Assembly: GCA_964200075.2 (NCBI GenBank)
Contig: CAXNAA020000004.1
Span: forward strand, 1 to 56,402
Direction: 5' to 3'
DNA: 56,402 nucleotides
Source of the DNA: Sphacelaria rigidula
Lineage: Eukaryota > Phaeophyceae > Sphacelariales
The translations under genes were made by a program, and so were the position numbers. Of this stretch, positions 46,271 through 55,234 are shown one piece after another; the stretch's first letter is position 1, and each line of letters opens with the position of its first letter. The notes under the pieces were generated by a model. That model saw nothing but the letters and a program-made list of their open reading frames with translations, searched no databases and had not been told where the DNA came from.

Positions 46271-47461
46271 TCAGTACCTAGTCTGTGCGTCGAAAGGGTG
46301 GTACGAAATGGAGATCTTGTTCTTGAAGTACTTGTCTAGTTCTTCCGCCAGCTTCTTGCGCCCGCCCTGAGCATTCATGTCATCCTGGGTCGGTACTTGG
46401 GGAAGAAACGAGAGGCCCCTGGGGCAGATGATTCTCCACACACCGTGACTCTCGATGATGGCAAACTTCGCGGTGATCGTCCGGCCGTAGACCATCCCGA
46501 GAATCTGCCGCAGAACGTCAGATCCAAACACCTTTCGGGAGAAAACGAAGGTGTAGTCTTCTCCCGCATTGTCAATCTTATGGTTGACAAGAAGTTGGCC
46601 GTCATCTTCCGATCCGGTGAAATGTTCTACATTCCTGAGTCCACACTGCGCGACCTTCGAAGTCACCAGACTTCGCACAAGGCTTTCCTCACAAGCCTTG
46701 CGCTGTCCGTGACGGTAGTTGCCCACAAGCATGACGGCATGACCAGTCATAACCGACTCAATCCCGCTCATAACCTTCAGGTCGGAGACGGTCAGCCTAG
46801 ACTCGTTGATGAGTTTCTTCAGATCAGCGTCCGTGTGGTTAGCGAGAGTCTGCACCGTGCTCGGGTACCACTTGATGCTCTCGGCCATCCAGTCGTCCCC
46901 GTCTTCAATGTAGTAGTCGAGGTCTTGCGACAGCAAGTACTCGATCGTGACACAACGCTGCGTCTTCGGGCTCATGGCGTAACCAGGAGGGCAAGGAGTC
47001 TTGCACCTCCCGGTCAAGAGGTTGAGCTTGCGAGGGTAGCAGTCGGGGTCGGCCACCAGGAGGTCACGCAGATCACGCTCGTTGTCGCTCCCGTAGTATC
47101 CACGAGTCTTGCGAGCCCTGTACGGCGTGATGGCCCTCTCCTTGTACTCGAAGTCCGAGTAGTCGAAGTCGCCCAGCTTGTTCAAGCCAAATTGGTCGTC
47201 GTTTGTTCTTCTTTGGTTGGTGAGGCGTCGCACGGGACCTCCAGAACGCCTCGAGCGCCCGTCACGCCTGGTGATGCCGTCGTCGCGGAGAGCGGAACGG
47301 TAGTCACTGGTGCCGAGGTCTCCGCGGATGTGGAGAGCCTTGAGGTACGTCTTGGTCACACACCGACCGGTGTCGGGGTTGATGGCCTGGTCAGCCCTAC
47401 ACGGGGTCTTGCAACGACCCGTTTCCCACTTCCGCACCTGAGGATACTTGCACGCAACCAT
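46271..47461 (-). CDS. 2-cysteine-adaptor protein with unknown C-terminal domain
   Basis: 396 aa from the ATG at 47461. Four adaptor units: CKYPQVRKWETGRCKT, CRADQAINPDTGRC, CYPRKLNLLTGRCKT and CPPGYAMSPKTQRC. The adaptor (2C) pattern is common in large DNA viruses and links to other domains. The C-terminal 200 residues (NESRLTVSDLKVMSGIESV, VNHKIDNAGEDYTFVFSR) are unknown. It sits between the two RNR genes, on the same strand. Its spacer contains a pair of 16-bp repeats. Confidence 0.8.
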   Translation of the reverse strand: MVACKYPQVRKWETGRCKTPCRADQAINPDTGRCVTKTYLKALHIRGDLGTSDYRSALRDDGITRRDGRSRRSGGPVRRLTNQRRTNDDQFGLNKLGDFDYSDFEYKERAITPYRARKTRGYYGSDNERDLRDLLVADPDCYPRKLNLLTGRCKTPCPPGYAMSPKTQRCVTIEYLLSQDLDYYIEDGDDWMAESIKWYPSTVQTLANHTDADLKKLINESRLTVSDLKVMSGIESVMTGHAVMLVGNYRHGQRKACEESLVRSLVTSKVAQCGLRNVEHFTGSEDDGQLLVNHKIDNAGEDYTFVFSRKVFGSDVLRQILGMVYGRTITAKFAIIESHGVWRIICPRGLSFLPQVPTQDDMNAQGGRKKLAEELDKYFKNKISISYHPFDAQTRY

Positions 47462-47463
47462 TC

Positions 47464-47505
47464 TTATCAGAAACCACACGAAATCTTAATTATCAGAAAC
47501 CACAC
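47464..47505. repeat. Pair of 16-bp direct repeats upstream of the 2C-adaptor gene
   Basis: TTATCAGAAACCACAC at 47464-47479 and again at 47490-47505, 26 nt apart start to start. It lies within 45 nt of the ATG at 47461 and so could be a promoter element. Confidence 0.75.
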
Positions 47506-47569
47506 ATTTTATATTGCAAATATCTCCATTTCGTGATTCTCGGCAACCCAAGACGTCTTGTAATTCATT

Positions 47570-48796
47570 TTAAAAATCAGCGTCCACCGTAAACAACTGC
47601 TCCTCGCGAGAAACCATTGAACCCGCCTTGGCGTACTCCGCCACCCTCCCCTCAAAGAAGTTGGATTTGCCCTCGAGACCGATCATCTGCATCCACTCGA
47701 AGGGATTCAAGGTATTGAACAGCTTCGGGTAACCCAACCTGTCCAACCAAAAGTCCGAAATGTACTCGATGTACGCCGACATGGTTTCCTGGTTGATCCC
47801 GATCAAAGACACGGGAAGTGCATCCGTGATAAACGCTTTCTCGATCCGAACAGCGTCCGCGAATATCTCGTGCACTCTCTCGACACCCAACTTGTGCTCT
47901 AGATGCTTGTAGATCATCACCGAACCTTCCGCGTGAAGCCCCTCGTCGCGCGCAATCAAGGAGTTCGCGAAACACAACCCCTTGAACCTGCCCTGCTTCT
48001 TGAACCAGTAGATGGCACAAAACGCCCCGCTGAACTGCACCCCCTCAACGCAGGTGAAAGCCACCAGCCGCTCCGCCAAAGAAGCCGTGTCGGAGTCCAT
48101 CCACTTGGTCACCCAGTTTGCCTTCTTGGTAATGATGGGCATGCTCTGGATCGACCGCAAAACTTCTTTTTGCTCTCTGGGATCCTTGATGTAGATCTGG
48201 ATCAAGACGGCGTACGCCTCTCCGTGGATGGACTCGATAGCGTTCTGCATCGCGAAGTGGCTCCTAACCTGGGGGACGACGATCTCCTCGCCGAAGTTGA
48301 CACTCACGTTCTCCATCACCACCTGGCCCAAGCTCGCGAAGAACGCGAGAATCATCTTGATGAAGTGCTTCTCGTTATCCGAAGACTTGTTCCAGTAGTT
48401 GACGTCTTCCGAAAGATCCATCTCTTCCACGGTCCAGAAGCACGCAATCTCCTTCTTGTAAAGCGTGTACACGTCGTCGTACTCGAACTCGGTCGACCCG
48501 TTGAAAAGAATGAAGCGGTCAAGACTGGTTTCCTCTCGACACATTGGCTCAACGACGTCGCCAGAGATTTCGCGGAGTCTGTGGTTGGTGACTTCGTCCA
48601 GCCTGAGCCTCTTCAGGTCCTCATACCCACCGATGTACTTGTCGCCCACAAAGATCTGGGGGAACTTCTTTGCCTCTTTGCCACGGCCATCTAATACCTC
48701 AAACTCCAAATTCTTAGAACTTAGGTAGTCCTTGGTGAACTCGCAGAAACAACAATCGGGGACTGTGTAAACGCGAATAGATTGAAGTCCACTCAT
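47570..48796 (-). CDS. Glutaredoxin fused to RNR small subunit
   Basis: 408 aa. Residues 1-75 are a glutaredoxin: VYTVPDCCFC with C15 and C18, then KFPQIFVGDKYIGGYEDL. Residues 85-408 are the class I small subunit: WTVEEMDLSED, ESIHGEAY, IARDEGLHAEG supply iron ligands. The last residues FTVDADF match the tail that docks on the large subunit. The fusion places the electron donor on the enzyme. Full-length and intact. Confidence 0.95.
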   Translation of the reverse strand: MSGLQSIRVYTVPDCCFCEFTKDYLSSKNLEFEVLDGRGKEAKKFPQIFVGDKYIGGYEDLKRLRLDEVTNHRLREISGDVVEPMCREETSLDRFILFNGSTEFEYDDVYTLYKKEIACFWTVEEMDLSEDVNYWNKSSDNEKHFIKMILAFFASLGQVVMENVSVNFGEEIVVPQVRSHFAMQNAIESIHGEAYAVLIQIYIKDPREQKEVLRSIQSMPIITKKANWVTKWMDSDTASLAERLVAFTCVEGVQFSGAFCAIYWFKKQGRFKGLCFANSLIARDEGLHAEGSVMIYKHLEHKLGVERVHEIFADAVRIEKAFITDALPVSLIGINQETMSAYIEYISDFWLDRLGYPKLFNTLNPFEWMQMIGLEGKSNFFEGRVAEYAKAGSMVSREEQLFTVDADF

Positions 48797-48892
48797 GTCT
48801 GGATGTTTGCTCTTAGATTAGATTAAAAAAAATCTGAGGATGAACACATAATGAAAAACTGATGTGAATGATCTGTTTTAGAAATTTCAATT

Positions 48893-49348
48893 TCAGAACA
48901 AGGCGAAATAATTGACCCCGTTCGTGTACAACTTGAATGAGCCGAACGACGCCCTCAAAGTCGCAGAAGACTTTCCCGATATCAGCTCCGAACCGAAAGG
49001 GACGACGGTCACGTTGGATGTGCCCGCAACATCCTTTACCACGTAAATACGATCCCCGACCGTCTTCAACGCCGGGTCGGGAAGCTTGAGGGTTGTTTCC
49101 AGAGTCCCGGTGATCGCGACGATATCGTCTCCAGGCTGGATGTCGTACGAAGTAGCCGTCGGACTCACGACAGCACGAACGTTGGACGGTTCAAACGCAA
49201 GGGATCCGTCGCCGGCTGTCTTCAAAACAGTGCCGCTAGACGGAGGATTAGTCGGCCAGCTAAAGTTGCCGATCTGTAAGCTCGTTGCAGTCGAACTCGG
49301 CAAAATAGGAGCCGTGACGACCTTGCCGCAAGAGATCTTTCCCGACAT
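48893..49348 (-). CDS. Phage-tail-fibre-like beta protein
   Basis: 151 aa. LPDPALKTVGDRIYVVKDVA and then LRASFGSFKLYTNGVNYFAL follow the pattern of surface fibre domains in viruses and phages, where a GDRIYVVKD strand and TNGxNYF end recur. It may be a virion attachment component. Compositionally Ser/Thr/Pro-rich at the start. Confidence 0.7.
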   Translation of the reverse strand: MSGKISCGKVVTAPILPSSTATSLQIGNFSWPTNPPSSGTVLKTAGDGSLAFEPSNVRAVVSPTATSYDIQPGDDIVAITGTLETTLKLPDPALKTVGDRIYVVKDVAGTSNVTVVPFGSELISGKSSATLRASFGSFKLYTNGVNYFALF

Positions 49349-49416
49349 TGTTTCTTTTAGTATTCACAATCGAAGTATTCACAATCAGCCAACAAAAAAA
49401 TGCGTGATCTTTAATC

Positions 49417-49803
49417 TTACGAGGTTAAAAACTTCACCATGAGGCCGACATAGCTGAACACGTCTTTCTCGTCCGAAGTGTCGAGCAATTTCCAGTCCTC
49501 AAGCCAAGACGCCTTCACATCTTCTGGCGTCGTTGACCAACGCTCCCACATCGTCGCCTGAACCTCCTTGGATACCCCCATGTAGTTGAGGACCTTCACT
49601 CCCTCCCCGTGGACGTCTATCGAAAGATCGAGCACTGGCAACACCACGCGGTTCCTGAAAACCGACCTCACCCACTGCTCCGAAAAGCCAGAGGAGGTAA
49701 ACCCGTTCTTGCAGTACCTCTGAACCGCCTGCTCCTCCGTGTCGTACGACTGGATCTTCTTCACGAAAGCCCCAGCGTTTTTGGTTTTGTCCTTCAAAGA
49801 CAT
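49417..49803 (-). CDS. Small helical unknown protein
   Basis: 128 aa. Mixed charge, Trp-rich at the end (WERW, ASWLEDWKL). No known motif. Immediately upstream in the same direction as the fibre-like gene with a 68-nt gap. Confidence 0.65.
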   Translation of the reverse strand: MSLKDKTKNAGAFVKKIQSYDTEEQAVQRYCKNGFTSSGFSEQWVRSVFRNRVVLPVLDLSIDVHGEGVKVLNYMGVSKEVQATMWERWSTTPEDVKASWLEDWKLLDTSDEKDVFSYVGLMVKFLTS

Positions 49804-49973
49804 GATGTTCGACGTTAGATGCTCTTATACAACAAAATTTTGAAACTAAATATAAACTAAAGACACACAAACTATGAACAAAGCAGTCGCCAATCCAGGG
49901 AACGACAAGGTTCCCAAAGATATGATTTAAATATAGGGAAACATATATACACATTTACACAGAAAATTAAATC

Positions 49974-50788
49974 ATGAACTTACAGCCCCAATTTAAGCGA
50001 GAAGTTCTAGGTGTGTACATCACAAAATATCCAGACCATATTTTTCTCGTCTCCATGGAACCTGTCCCCATGCACCCATCGTCAGTGAAGGTCAGGGTTG
50101 TCCCAGTTCCTCGAGTAGATTCGTATTTCCACAGTACTTTCATCGAAAGTTGTGTGGATATCGTCGTAGGAACACACGACATGGGGCTTTTGGTAGGCTC
50201 GGGTAGTGAAAAAGAAGCAAGACAAAGCAAAGACTTCACGCACGTCACTGCTTTGGCTTACAGCAAGAAATGCTCGTTGACCAAACCCCTCTCCGCCAAG
50301 CAAGGGACAAATCAGATGTTCTTGTCCGCCCTCGCGCTTTGCGTCGAAACAATTGGAGTTGAAAAACTTCAACTCATCGATGCATCACATTTCATGTGCG
50401 AGGACATGGTCGTTGATTTGTATCTGCACAACTTGCTAGTCTTCGGCCAAACTTGGTACGAACGAAAGTATCGTGCTGTAGCCGCACACTCTAATTCCAG
50501 AGAGGCCTTATCCCGGAGACGGTTTCAGGCCCTCTGGTAAACCACTTGGTGGAGTCCACCAATGAAGAAGAAGTGAGGGCCAAGATTCAGATGCATGTCG
50601 GTGTATCCACCTGGAACGGCTCGTTCTCGTCCATCAACGCTACATATGGTTGTGGATTTTTCAAGTTTGACCTCTTGAAGACGCTACAATATCATTTTGG
50701 TATTCCAGATGTTTCACACTGGGACGTGTCAGGTCTTCTCCAGACTGACTTGCAACAATACCTCCTGGCCTACGAAAAAATATATTAA
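49974..50788 (+). CDS. Conserved-looking protein split by a frameshift
   Basis: 49974-50540 gives 188 aa with AKQGTNQMFLSALALCVE, MCEDMVVDLYLHNLLVFGQTW and YERK. This resembles a protein seen in several protist giant viruses, in which a GT...M segment precedes a GQTWYE end. The frame stops at LW, but the next frame back one base reads GLIPETVSGPLVNHLVEST and continues in good style to TAA 50788 (FGIPDVSHWDVSG). So one protein of about 265 aa was broken by a -1 shift near 50500. Confidence 0.72.
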
Positions 50789-50797
50789 AAAAATGTA

Positions 50798-51856
50798 CTA
50801 AGTAGCGTAGGGGTTTGGACTGAACGTCTCCGAAGTACCCGGAGGAGTCGTCGTGACGGTGTAGTACGACTGCCACGGGACGTACTCTTCCCGGACTTCT
50901 GTCCCGTTCACGTCGACGGTAGTGATGAAAATCTTTCCGTTTGTCTTGCGTTCGTAACTGTACGAACTCCCGTCAGCATTCACCGTCGAATTGTTAATCG
51001 AACCGTTCGACATGGAGGAGACTGTTTCGACGTTACCCTCCGGGGAAACCGTCACCTGACTAGAGTTCCCGTTGTTCGATTCAACCACGTCTATCGTTGT
51101 GCCGTCCGCGAGAGTCGTAAACGAGGTCACATTCCCGTTGTTGCTTTCCTCGAGGGCAACTGTCGACCCGTCTGGGTACTCCGTGTACGAGGTCATGTTC
51201 CCGTTGTTGGATTCAACCACGTCTATCGTCGTGCCGTCCGGCAGAACTGTGTACGAGGTCATGTTCCCGTTGTCTTGCACCTGTGTATCGATGGTGGTGC
51301 CATCCGCCAGAACCTGTTGCGTCGTGGTTGTACCTCCCTCGGACAAAGTCGTAGTCGAGTTTCCCTCGGCGTCGACCTCGGTTGTGCTCCCATCCGGGTT
51401 CTCCGTGGTTTGTGACCCATCTTCGTTAATCACTGGCGCTACCGCTTCTGGGATACTAACACCGTTCAATACCCGCACTCTCATGCTTGAGTACGGGTTC
51501 GAAATCTCCACGTTGCCCACATCGGTGATGGTCGTGATTTTCTTGTCTGGGCTGCAGAATCCTCCCTCGTCTACAATGTGCAAATCCTTTACATCCACGC
51601 TAGAGTCGGCAAAAGTGAGAGACACAGGCCCGTCGAAGTTAACCCCCACGATTGAGATTCCAATCCCCACCACCGCGGTCGAGGTCGTGACTTCCTGACG
51701 CTTTGAGCGCGCTGTGAAGGGTTCGCTGCTACCAAAAGAAGCCGTGGCACGAAAAGTCGAATCCGTCGTGGGAAAAGCTGCCTCATTTATCGTCAAGAGT
51801 CCTGACGCCGACTCGATTTGGGCCGCTTCTAAGCCTGGAAACGACAACGTTCCCAT
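50798..51856 (-). CDS. Surface protein with DGTT-type beta repeats
   Basis: 352 aa. Residues 1-140 are beta-rich; residues 145-285 repeat ENPDGSTTEV, LADGTTIDTQVQDNGNMTS, LPDGTTIDVVESNNGN and similar, a roughly 20-residue unit with the DGTT core, like fibre shafts. Ends in YTVTTTPPGTSETFSPN. Likely a trimeric or beta-helical spike. Confidence 0.75.
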   Translation of the reverse strand: MGTLSFPGLEAAQIESASGLLTINEAAFPTTDSTFRATASFGSSEPFTARSKRQEVTTSTAVVGIGISIVGVNFDGPVSLTFADSSVDVKDLHIVDEGGFCSPDKKITTITDVGNVEISNPYSSMRVRVLNGVSIPEAVAPVINEDGSQTTENPDGSTTEVDAEGNSTTTLSEGGTTTTQQVLADGTTIDTQVQDNGNMTSYTVLPDGTTIDVVESNNGNMTSYTEYPDGSTVALEESNNGNVTSFTTLADGTTIDVVESNNGNSSQVTVSPEGNVETVSSMSNGSINNSTVNADGSSYSYERKTNGKIFITTVDVNGTEVREEYVPWQSYYTVTTTPPGTSETFSPNPYAT

Positions 51857-52018
51857 GCCCGAAATTTGCCGTAGCCTACACTACCAAAAACATATATTTT
51901 TACCAACAACAACTCTCACAACAATAAACCTGGAGAACCACACCTATACTTTAATTGCAGGGTTTGTTAGCTACTGCCACCCCTTCGGCGTCCACGAGTC
52001 CCGAAGTTAAGAATGTAC

Positions 52019-53074
52019 TTACACGTTGTACACAGTGACGAGTAGTCCATTGGAAATGAAGGACTCGCCGTCCGAGTAGGAAACCCCGTCGACAACAAGA
52101 ACGTCGCTGACTTCATCGAACGAGAGGTTGACATCACCCAAAGATACTGTTTGATTTGCGAGTCCTGTTGAGAACGGTAAGCTGTAGACACCAACTTCAA
52201 ACGGAAGATTCCCCCCGTTGTTCACGAACGTCGTTGTGACGGCCTCGTTGTTGACAGTACGCACAACTATGTCTCCTGTGGAGAACAACGCGTCAAGATG
52301 ATGATCTATGTCGTTGGACTCAATTTTGCTGATGTCAAAGGTGCCCTCGGGGTTCCTTAGTTTGTCGATGTCGATGTTGGCGACGAGGTTTTCGAGTGTC
52401 GAAAATGAACCGGCTCCCCCGACTTGCTCGTAGCTCAGGTTGTCGACCGACTTAAACAGGGTGATTTCATAGTCAGCACCGGGTTTCAAGCCATCGAGCC
52501 TCGCAGAGATGATGGTTTCTCCCGTTGGAACAGAGATGATTCTTCCCGCTGTCGAGTCGTTTGTGTATTTCAGTTCGTAGGATAGGGTCCCGTCAGCAAT
52601 CTCCCACTCGACGTCAGTGGTGAAGACACCGGGAGAAACTGTGAATGGCACAGGGTCGGCATGTAGCAGAAATGTCTGCACAGCTTCATCCGTCAATACA
52701 CCCACCACTATGTTGTCGTCGAGTTCGTCGGATGGATGCAGCGTTATAGTCCACCCTATCGCCCGCAATTCGTAACCGGACCGGTTGAAAAACACCACCC
52801 TATCTAGGTCTCCGACAGGGTACCCCTTGTCGAGGTCCAAAGTCCATACAGAACTACTACTAAATGCATGAGAGAAAGTAGCAGGGTCCCCATCGATCGC
52901 TAAGTCTGCAGTGAAGTTTGGATACGTTGTGTCTTGTGAAGCCGTGCCTAAAGGAGCAAGATTCTCGTCGTTCTTGTTGAAAATCTGCAATTCAGCAACA
53001 GTAACGGCGTAGTTGGTTTCTGGTGTGGGAGAAATGGTCAGTCGGTTGTACGTCGGGACTACGTAATCCGCCAT
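52019..53074 (-). CDS. Discoidin-like, FN3-like and fibre-family surface protein
   Basis: 351 aa. Residues 20-120 fit an F5/8C (discoidin) fold: VAELQIFNK, ADLAIDGDPATF, WTLDLDKGYPVGDLDRVVFF. A region of FN3 type follows (LDGLKPGADYEITLFKS). Then the shared module: IDKLRNPEGTFDISKIESND and FSTGDIVVRTV, as at 16.7 and 27.5 kb. The end has GDVNLSFDEVSDVLVVDG. Probably binds surface sugars. Confidence 0.78.
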   Translation of the reverse strand: MADYVVPTYNRLTISPTPETNYAVTVAELQIFNKNDENLAPLGTASQDTTYPNFTADLAIDGDPATFSHAFSSSSVWTLDLDKGYPVGDLDRVVFFNRSGYELRAIGWTITLHPSDELDDNIVVGVLTDEAVQTFLLHADPVPFTVSPGVFTTDVEWEIADGTLSYELKYTNDSTAGRIISVPTGETIISARLDGLKPGADYEITLFKSVDNLSYEQVGGAGSFSTLENLVANIDIDKLRNPEGTFDISKIESNDIDHHLDALFSTGDIVVRTVNNEAVTTTFVNNGGNLPFEVGVYSLPFSTGLANQTVSLGDVNLSFDEVSDVLVVDGVSYSDGESFISNGLLVTVYNV

Positions 53075-53156
53075 AATCTCTTCCGGTGTTAATCCTATAT
53101 ATTCTCTATAGGTGATAAATTATTCGTTCTCTCACGCGTATAATGCCAACTCGACG

Positions 53157-53207
53157 GAACAAATTTTCAAGTAAATATATGAACCGAACAAATTTTCAAA
53201 TTCTACC
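53157..53207. repeat. Direct repeat in the spacer before the protease gene end
   Basis: The word GAACAAATTTTCAA occurs twice, at about 53157 and 53187, with an AGTAAATATATGAACC spacer. It lies 3' of the papain-like protease and upstream of the 52019 gene. Confidence 0.7.
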
Positions 53208-54351
53208 TTTTTAACCAACCACGCATGCGCCCGACCTTGGTGATGAGGAGCTGGCGGTCCGGGTCGTTCACGTAGTCCGTGTACGAGGTGTACCGGGATT
53301 CGTCCAGAGACTTTACCATCTGAGACTTGGCGTGCGCAGACAAGATTGGGAATGCCCTCGAGGCTCTCGATTCGATCCCGCAAACATTGGACCCCTTCTT
53401 AATATAAAAGTATCCCTCGCTTGCTGGAGATTTGGATGGCCAGTCGGACCAAGAGTTTCGGATAACCCAGTACCCTCCTGGGGGGTCGAATCCAGGCTCG
53501 ACTCCATTGATGCCTTCGTCACAGTATCCAACGCAGACGACAGAGTGTCCTCCGACGAATTTCGATCCTTTGTGCCCAGTGTACACCGACAAACCGTCGT
53601 AATTGTACAGGTTTTGATACACCATGATCGTGCACACGAAAGGCCCGTTCACCAGCAACTCCTTCTTCATGTTCTTGATGTTGAGTTTGATAATTTCGTT
53701 GTACCTCGTGGACCCCTCCTTGTATTTGTAGGGATCGATACACAAGGAACGAACGCTTCCAGGCTCCACGTACAGTCTCTCGCCGTTCAGCCTGGATTTG
53801 TCACAAGGCTTGATCTTGTTCGTGGAAGCCTGCCTGTAAGGATAGTCCTTGTCCAACCCGACCCCGTTCTTGATTATGTAGTGGTACGCCAGCTCCGGAA
53901 TCCCTCCCTCGGAACATGCTTTGCCGTCGTGACCGTCCCAGCAACTGATCATCTCCTGGACACTCAAAATTTTCTTAACCTTTCCCCCGGTGTAAACCGA
54001 GACTCTGTCCGCCAACATCTGAACCACCGATATGCTCCAACAAGACGCACATTTGCCCTGATCGACGACGGGCGTTAGCAGCTTTTCCTTGTACTTTAGG
54101 TACGAGGGGAGGTAGCCGTCGAGGTCCGGCAGTTGGACCCAGGGAACACCGATGACAGCCTTGTGATCGACCTTGGCGAGAGCAACAAACTCTTCGTACG
54201 TCTTCCTTTTCTTCTTGGGCTTCCCAAGGGTATTGTGCTCCACAGCAGGGGCTTGGTTGAGCTTTTCGTCAAGAACATAAACGACTCCCACAACCGTGAC
54301 GATTAAGAAGAAGGCGTTGAAGTATGCTATGTGCGCGGTCTTCTTCTCCAT
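53203..54351 (-). CDS. Membrane-anchored papain-like (C1A) cysteine protease
   Basis: 382 aa. A hydrophobic anchor is at residues 9-27. The oxyanion Q98 and catalytic C104 lie in DQGKCASCW, H269 in GGHSVVCVG and N299 in IRNSW. The propeptide is short and lacks a clear ERFNIN motif. Such proteases are common in Nucleocytoviricota and may process virion proteins or open cell compartments. A TATATTAAAAATA promoter precedes the ATG. Confidence 0.93.
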   Translation of the reverse strand: MEKKTAHIAYFNAFFLIVTVVGVVYVLDEKLNQAPAVEHNTLGKPKKKRKTYEEFVALAKVDHKAVIGVPWVQLPDLDGYLPSYLKYKEKLLTPVVDQGKCASCWSISVVQMLADRVSVYTGGKVKKILSVQEMISCWDGHDGKACSEGGIPELAYHYIIKNGVGLDKDYPYRQASTNKIKPCDKSRLNGERLYVEPGSVRSLCIDPYKYKEGSTRYNEIIKLNIKNMKKELLVNGPFVCTIMVYQNLYNYDGLSVYTGHKGSKFVGGHSVVCVGYCDEGINGVEPGFDPPGGYWVIRNSWSDWPSKSPASEGYFYIKKGSNVCGIESRASRAFPILSAHAKSQMVKSLDESRYTSYTDYVNDPDRQLLITKVGRMRGWLKR

Positions 54352-54360
54352 GGCTTTGAA

Positions 54361-54375
54361 TATTTTTAATATATA
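54361..54375 (-). promoter_or_regulatory. AT-rich promoter of the protease gene
   Basis: TATATATTAAAAATA on the minus strand, about 10 nt upstream of the ATG at 54351. Confidence 0.4.
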
Positions 54376-54443
54376 GTTTCATTTAAAATTCCAACATCAT
54401 GTTAAAACGCTATTCGAATATTCGAATGTATCATGACTGAATA

Positions 54444-55220
54444 ATGTACGCTAGGGTTAAACACCCAAAAATGGATGAAATTTCCAAAATTCCGGAGAGC
54501 AGACTAAAAAGCGCCGGCGCAGTACTTCTCACTATAATTGTCGTGTATGCGAACCTCACCACCTTGGAGTGGCTCGTCCACAAGTACGTCATGCACGGAT
54601 ACGACAGGGTAAACTTCCCCTTCGTTGGGAGACTCATAGAGTTTGAATCGTCGCAGCCCTGGGCCCACCACCACGAAGTCAACAGCGACATGAGCCTCGA
54701 TATCGAAGAAAAAGAAGACAAACGCCAAGGCCTATTCTTCAAATACAAAGCCACGGTACTCTTCACGGTCGTCTTGTACGTCATACTAACGCTGCAATTC
54801 CGCGCCCTCAAACTCCCAGTGGGGCCCAGAGTCGTGGCCGGAATCTCCCTGTTCTCCACCATCACCTACAGCTTCCTATGGAACAACTTCCACGCCCTCC
54901 TACACGGAGCCGACGACATCATCCCCGCTACCGAGGGGGTGAGCAACAAATACCAAAACACCATCGTCAACTGGGTCCCCAAGGTTTGGTTCGAATGGAT
55001 GATGTACAACCACGCACAACACCACGCCGTCAAGGGACCCTCAAAGGGGAACTACAACATCATTCTCCCCGGCTTTGACTACGTCATCGGGACATACAAC
55101 AACCCTCCCTGCTTCGACAACACAGAATTCTGCAAAGACTCCGACCTAGGTGCATGTGACAGGCCGAAGGGATGCTTCACCGTGGAAGGCACCAAGCTCA
55201 ACGTGGCCTTCTCTGAGTAA
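54444..55220 (+). CDS. Fatty-acid hydroxylase/sterol desaturase-family membrane enzyme
   Basis: 258 aa. Histidine boxes HKYVMHG, AHHHEVN, FHALLHG and NHAQHH, which bind a di-iron centre. Three or four hydrophobic helices surround them. This family hydroxylates or desaturates lipids such as sphingolipids or sterols, perhaps remodelling host membranes for the virion. The ATG at 54444 is used; 54471 is possible. Confidence 0.88.
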   Translation: MYARVKHPKMDEISKIPESRLKSAGAVLLTIIVVYANLTTLEWLVHKYVMHGYDRVNFPFVGRLIEFESSQPWAHHHEVNSDMSLDIEEKEDKRQGLFFKYKATVLFTVVLYVILTLQFRALKLPVGPRVVAGISLFSTITYSFLWNNFHALLHGADDIIPATEGVSNKYQNTIVNWVPKVWFEWMMYNHAQHHAVKGPSKGNYNIILPGFDYVIGTYNNPPCFDNTEFCKDSDLGACDRPKGCFTVEGTKLNVAFSE

Positions 55221-55234
55221 GGTTGAGGATTCTT

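Noticed and set aside
46397-47536. 379-codon plus-strand frame opposite the 2C-adaptor gene
   Set aside because: Composition is shadow-like (Arg/Val/His-rich) and the minus strand has clear repeats of NPxTGRC.
49417-49803. Assigning a known family to the Trp-rich small protein
   Set aside because: The only visible feature is Trp content, which is not enough for a family call.
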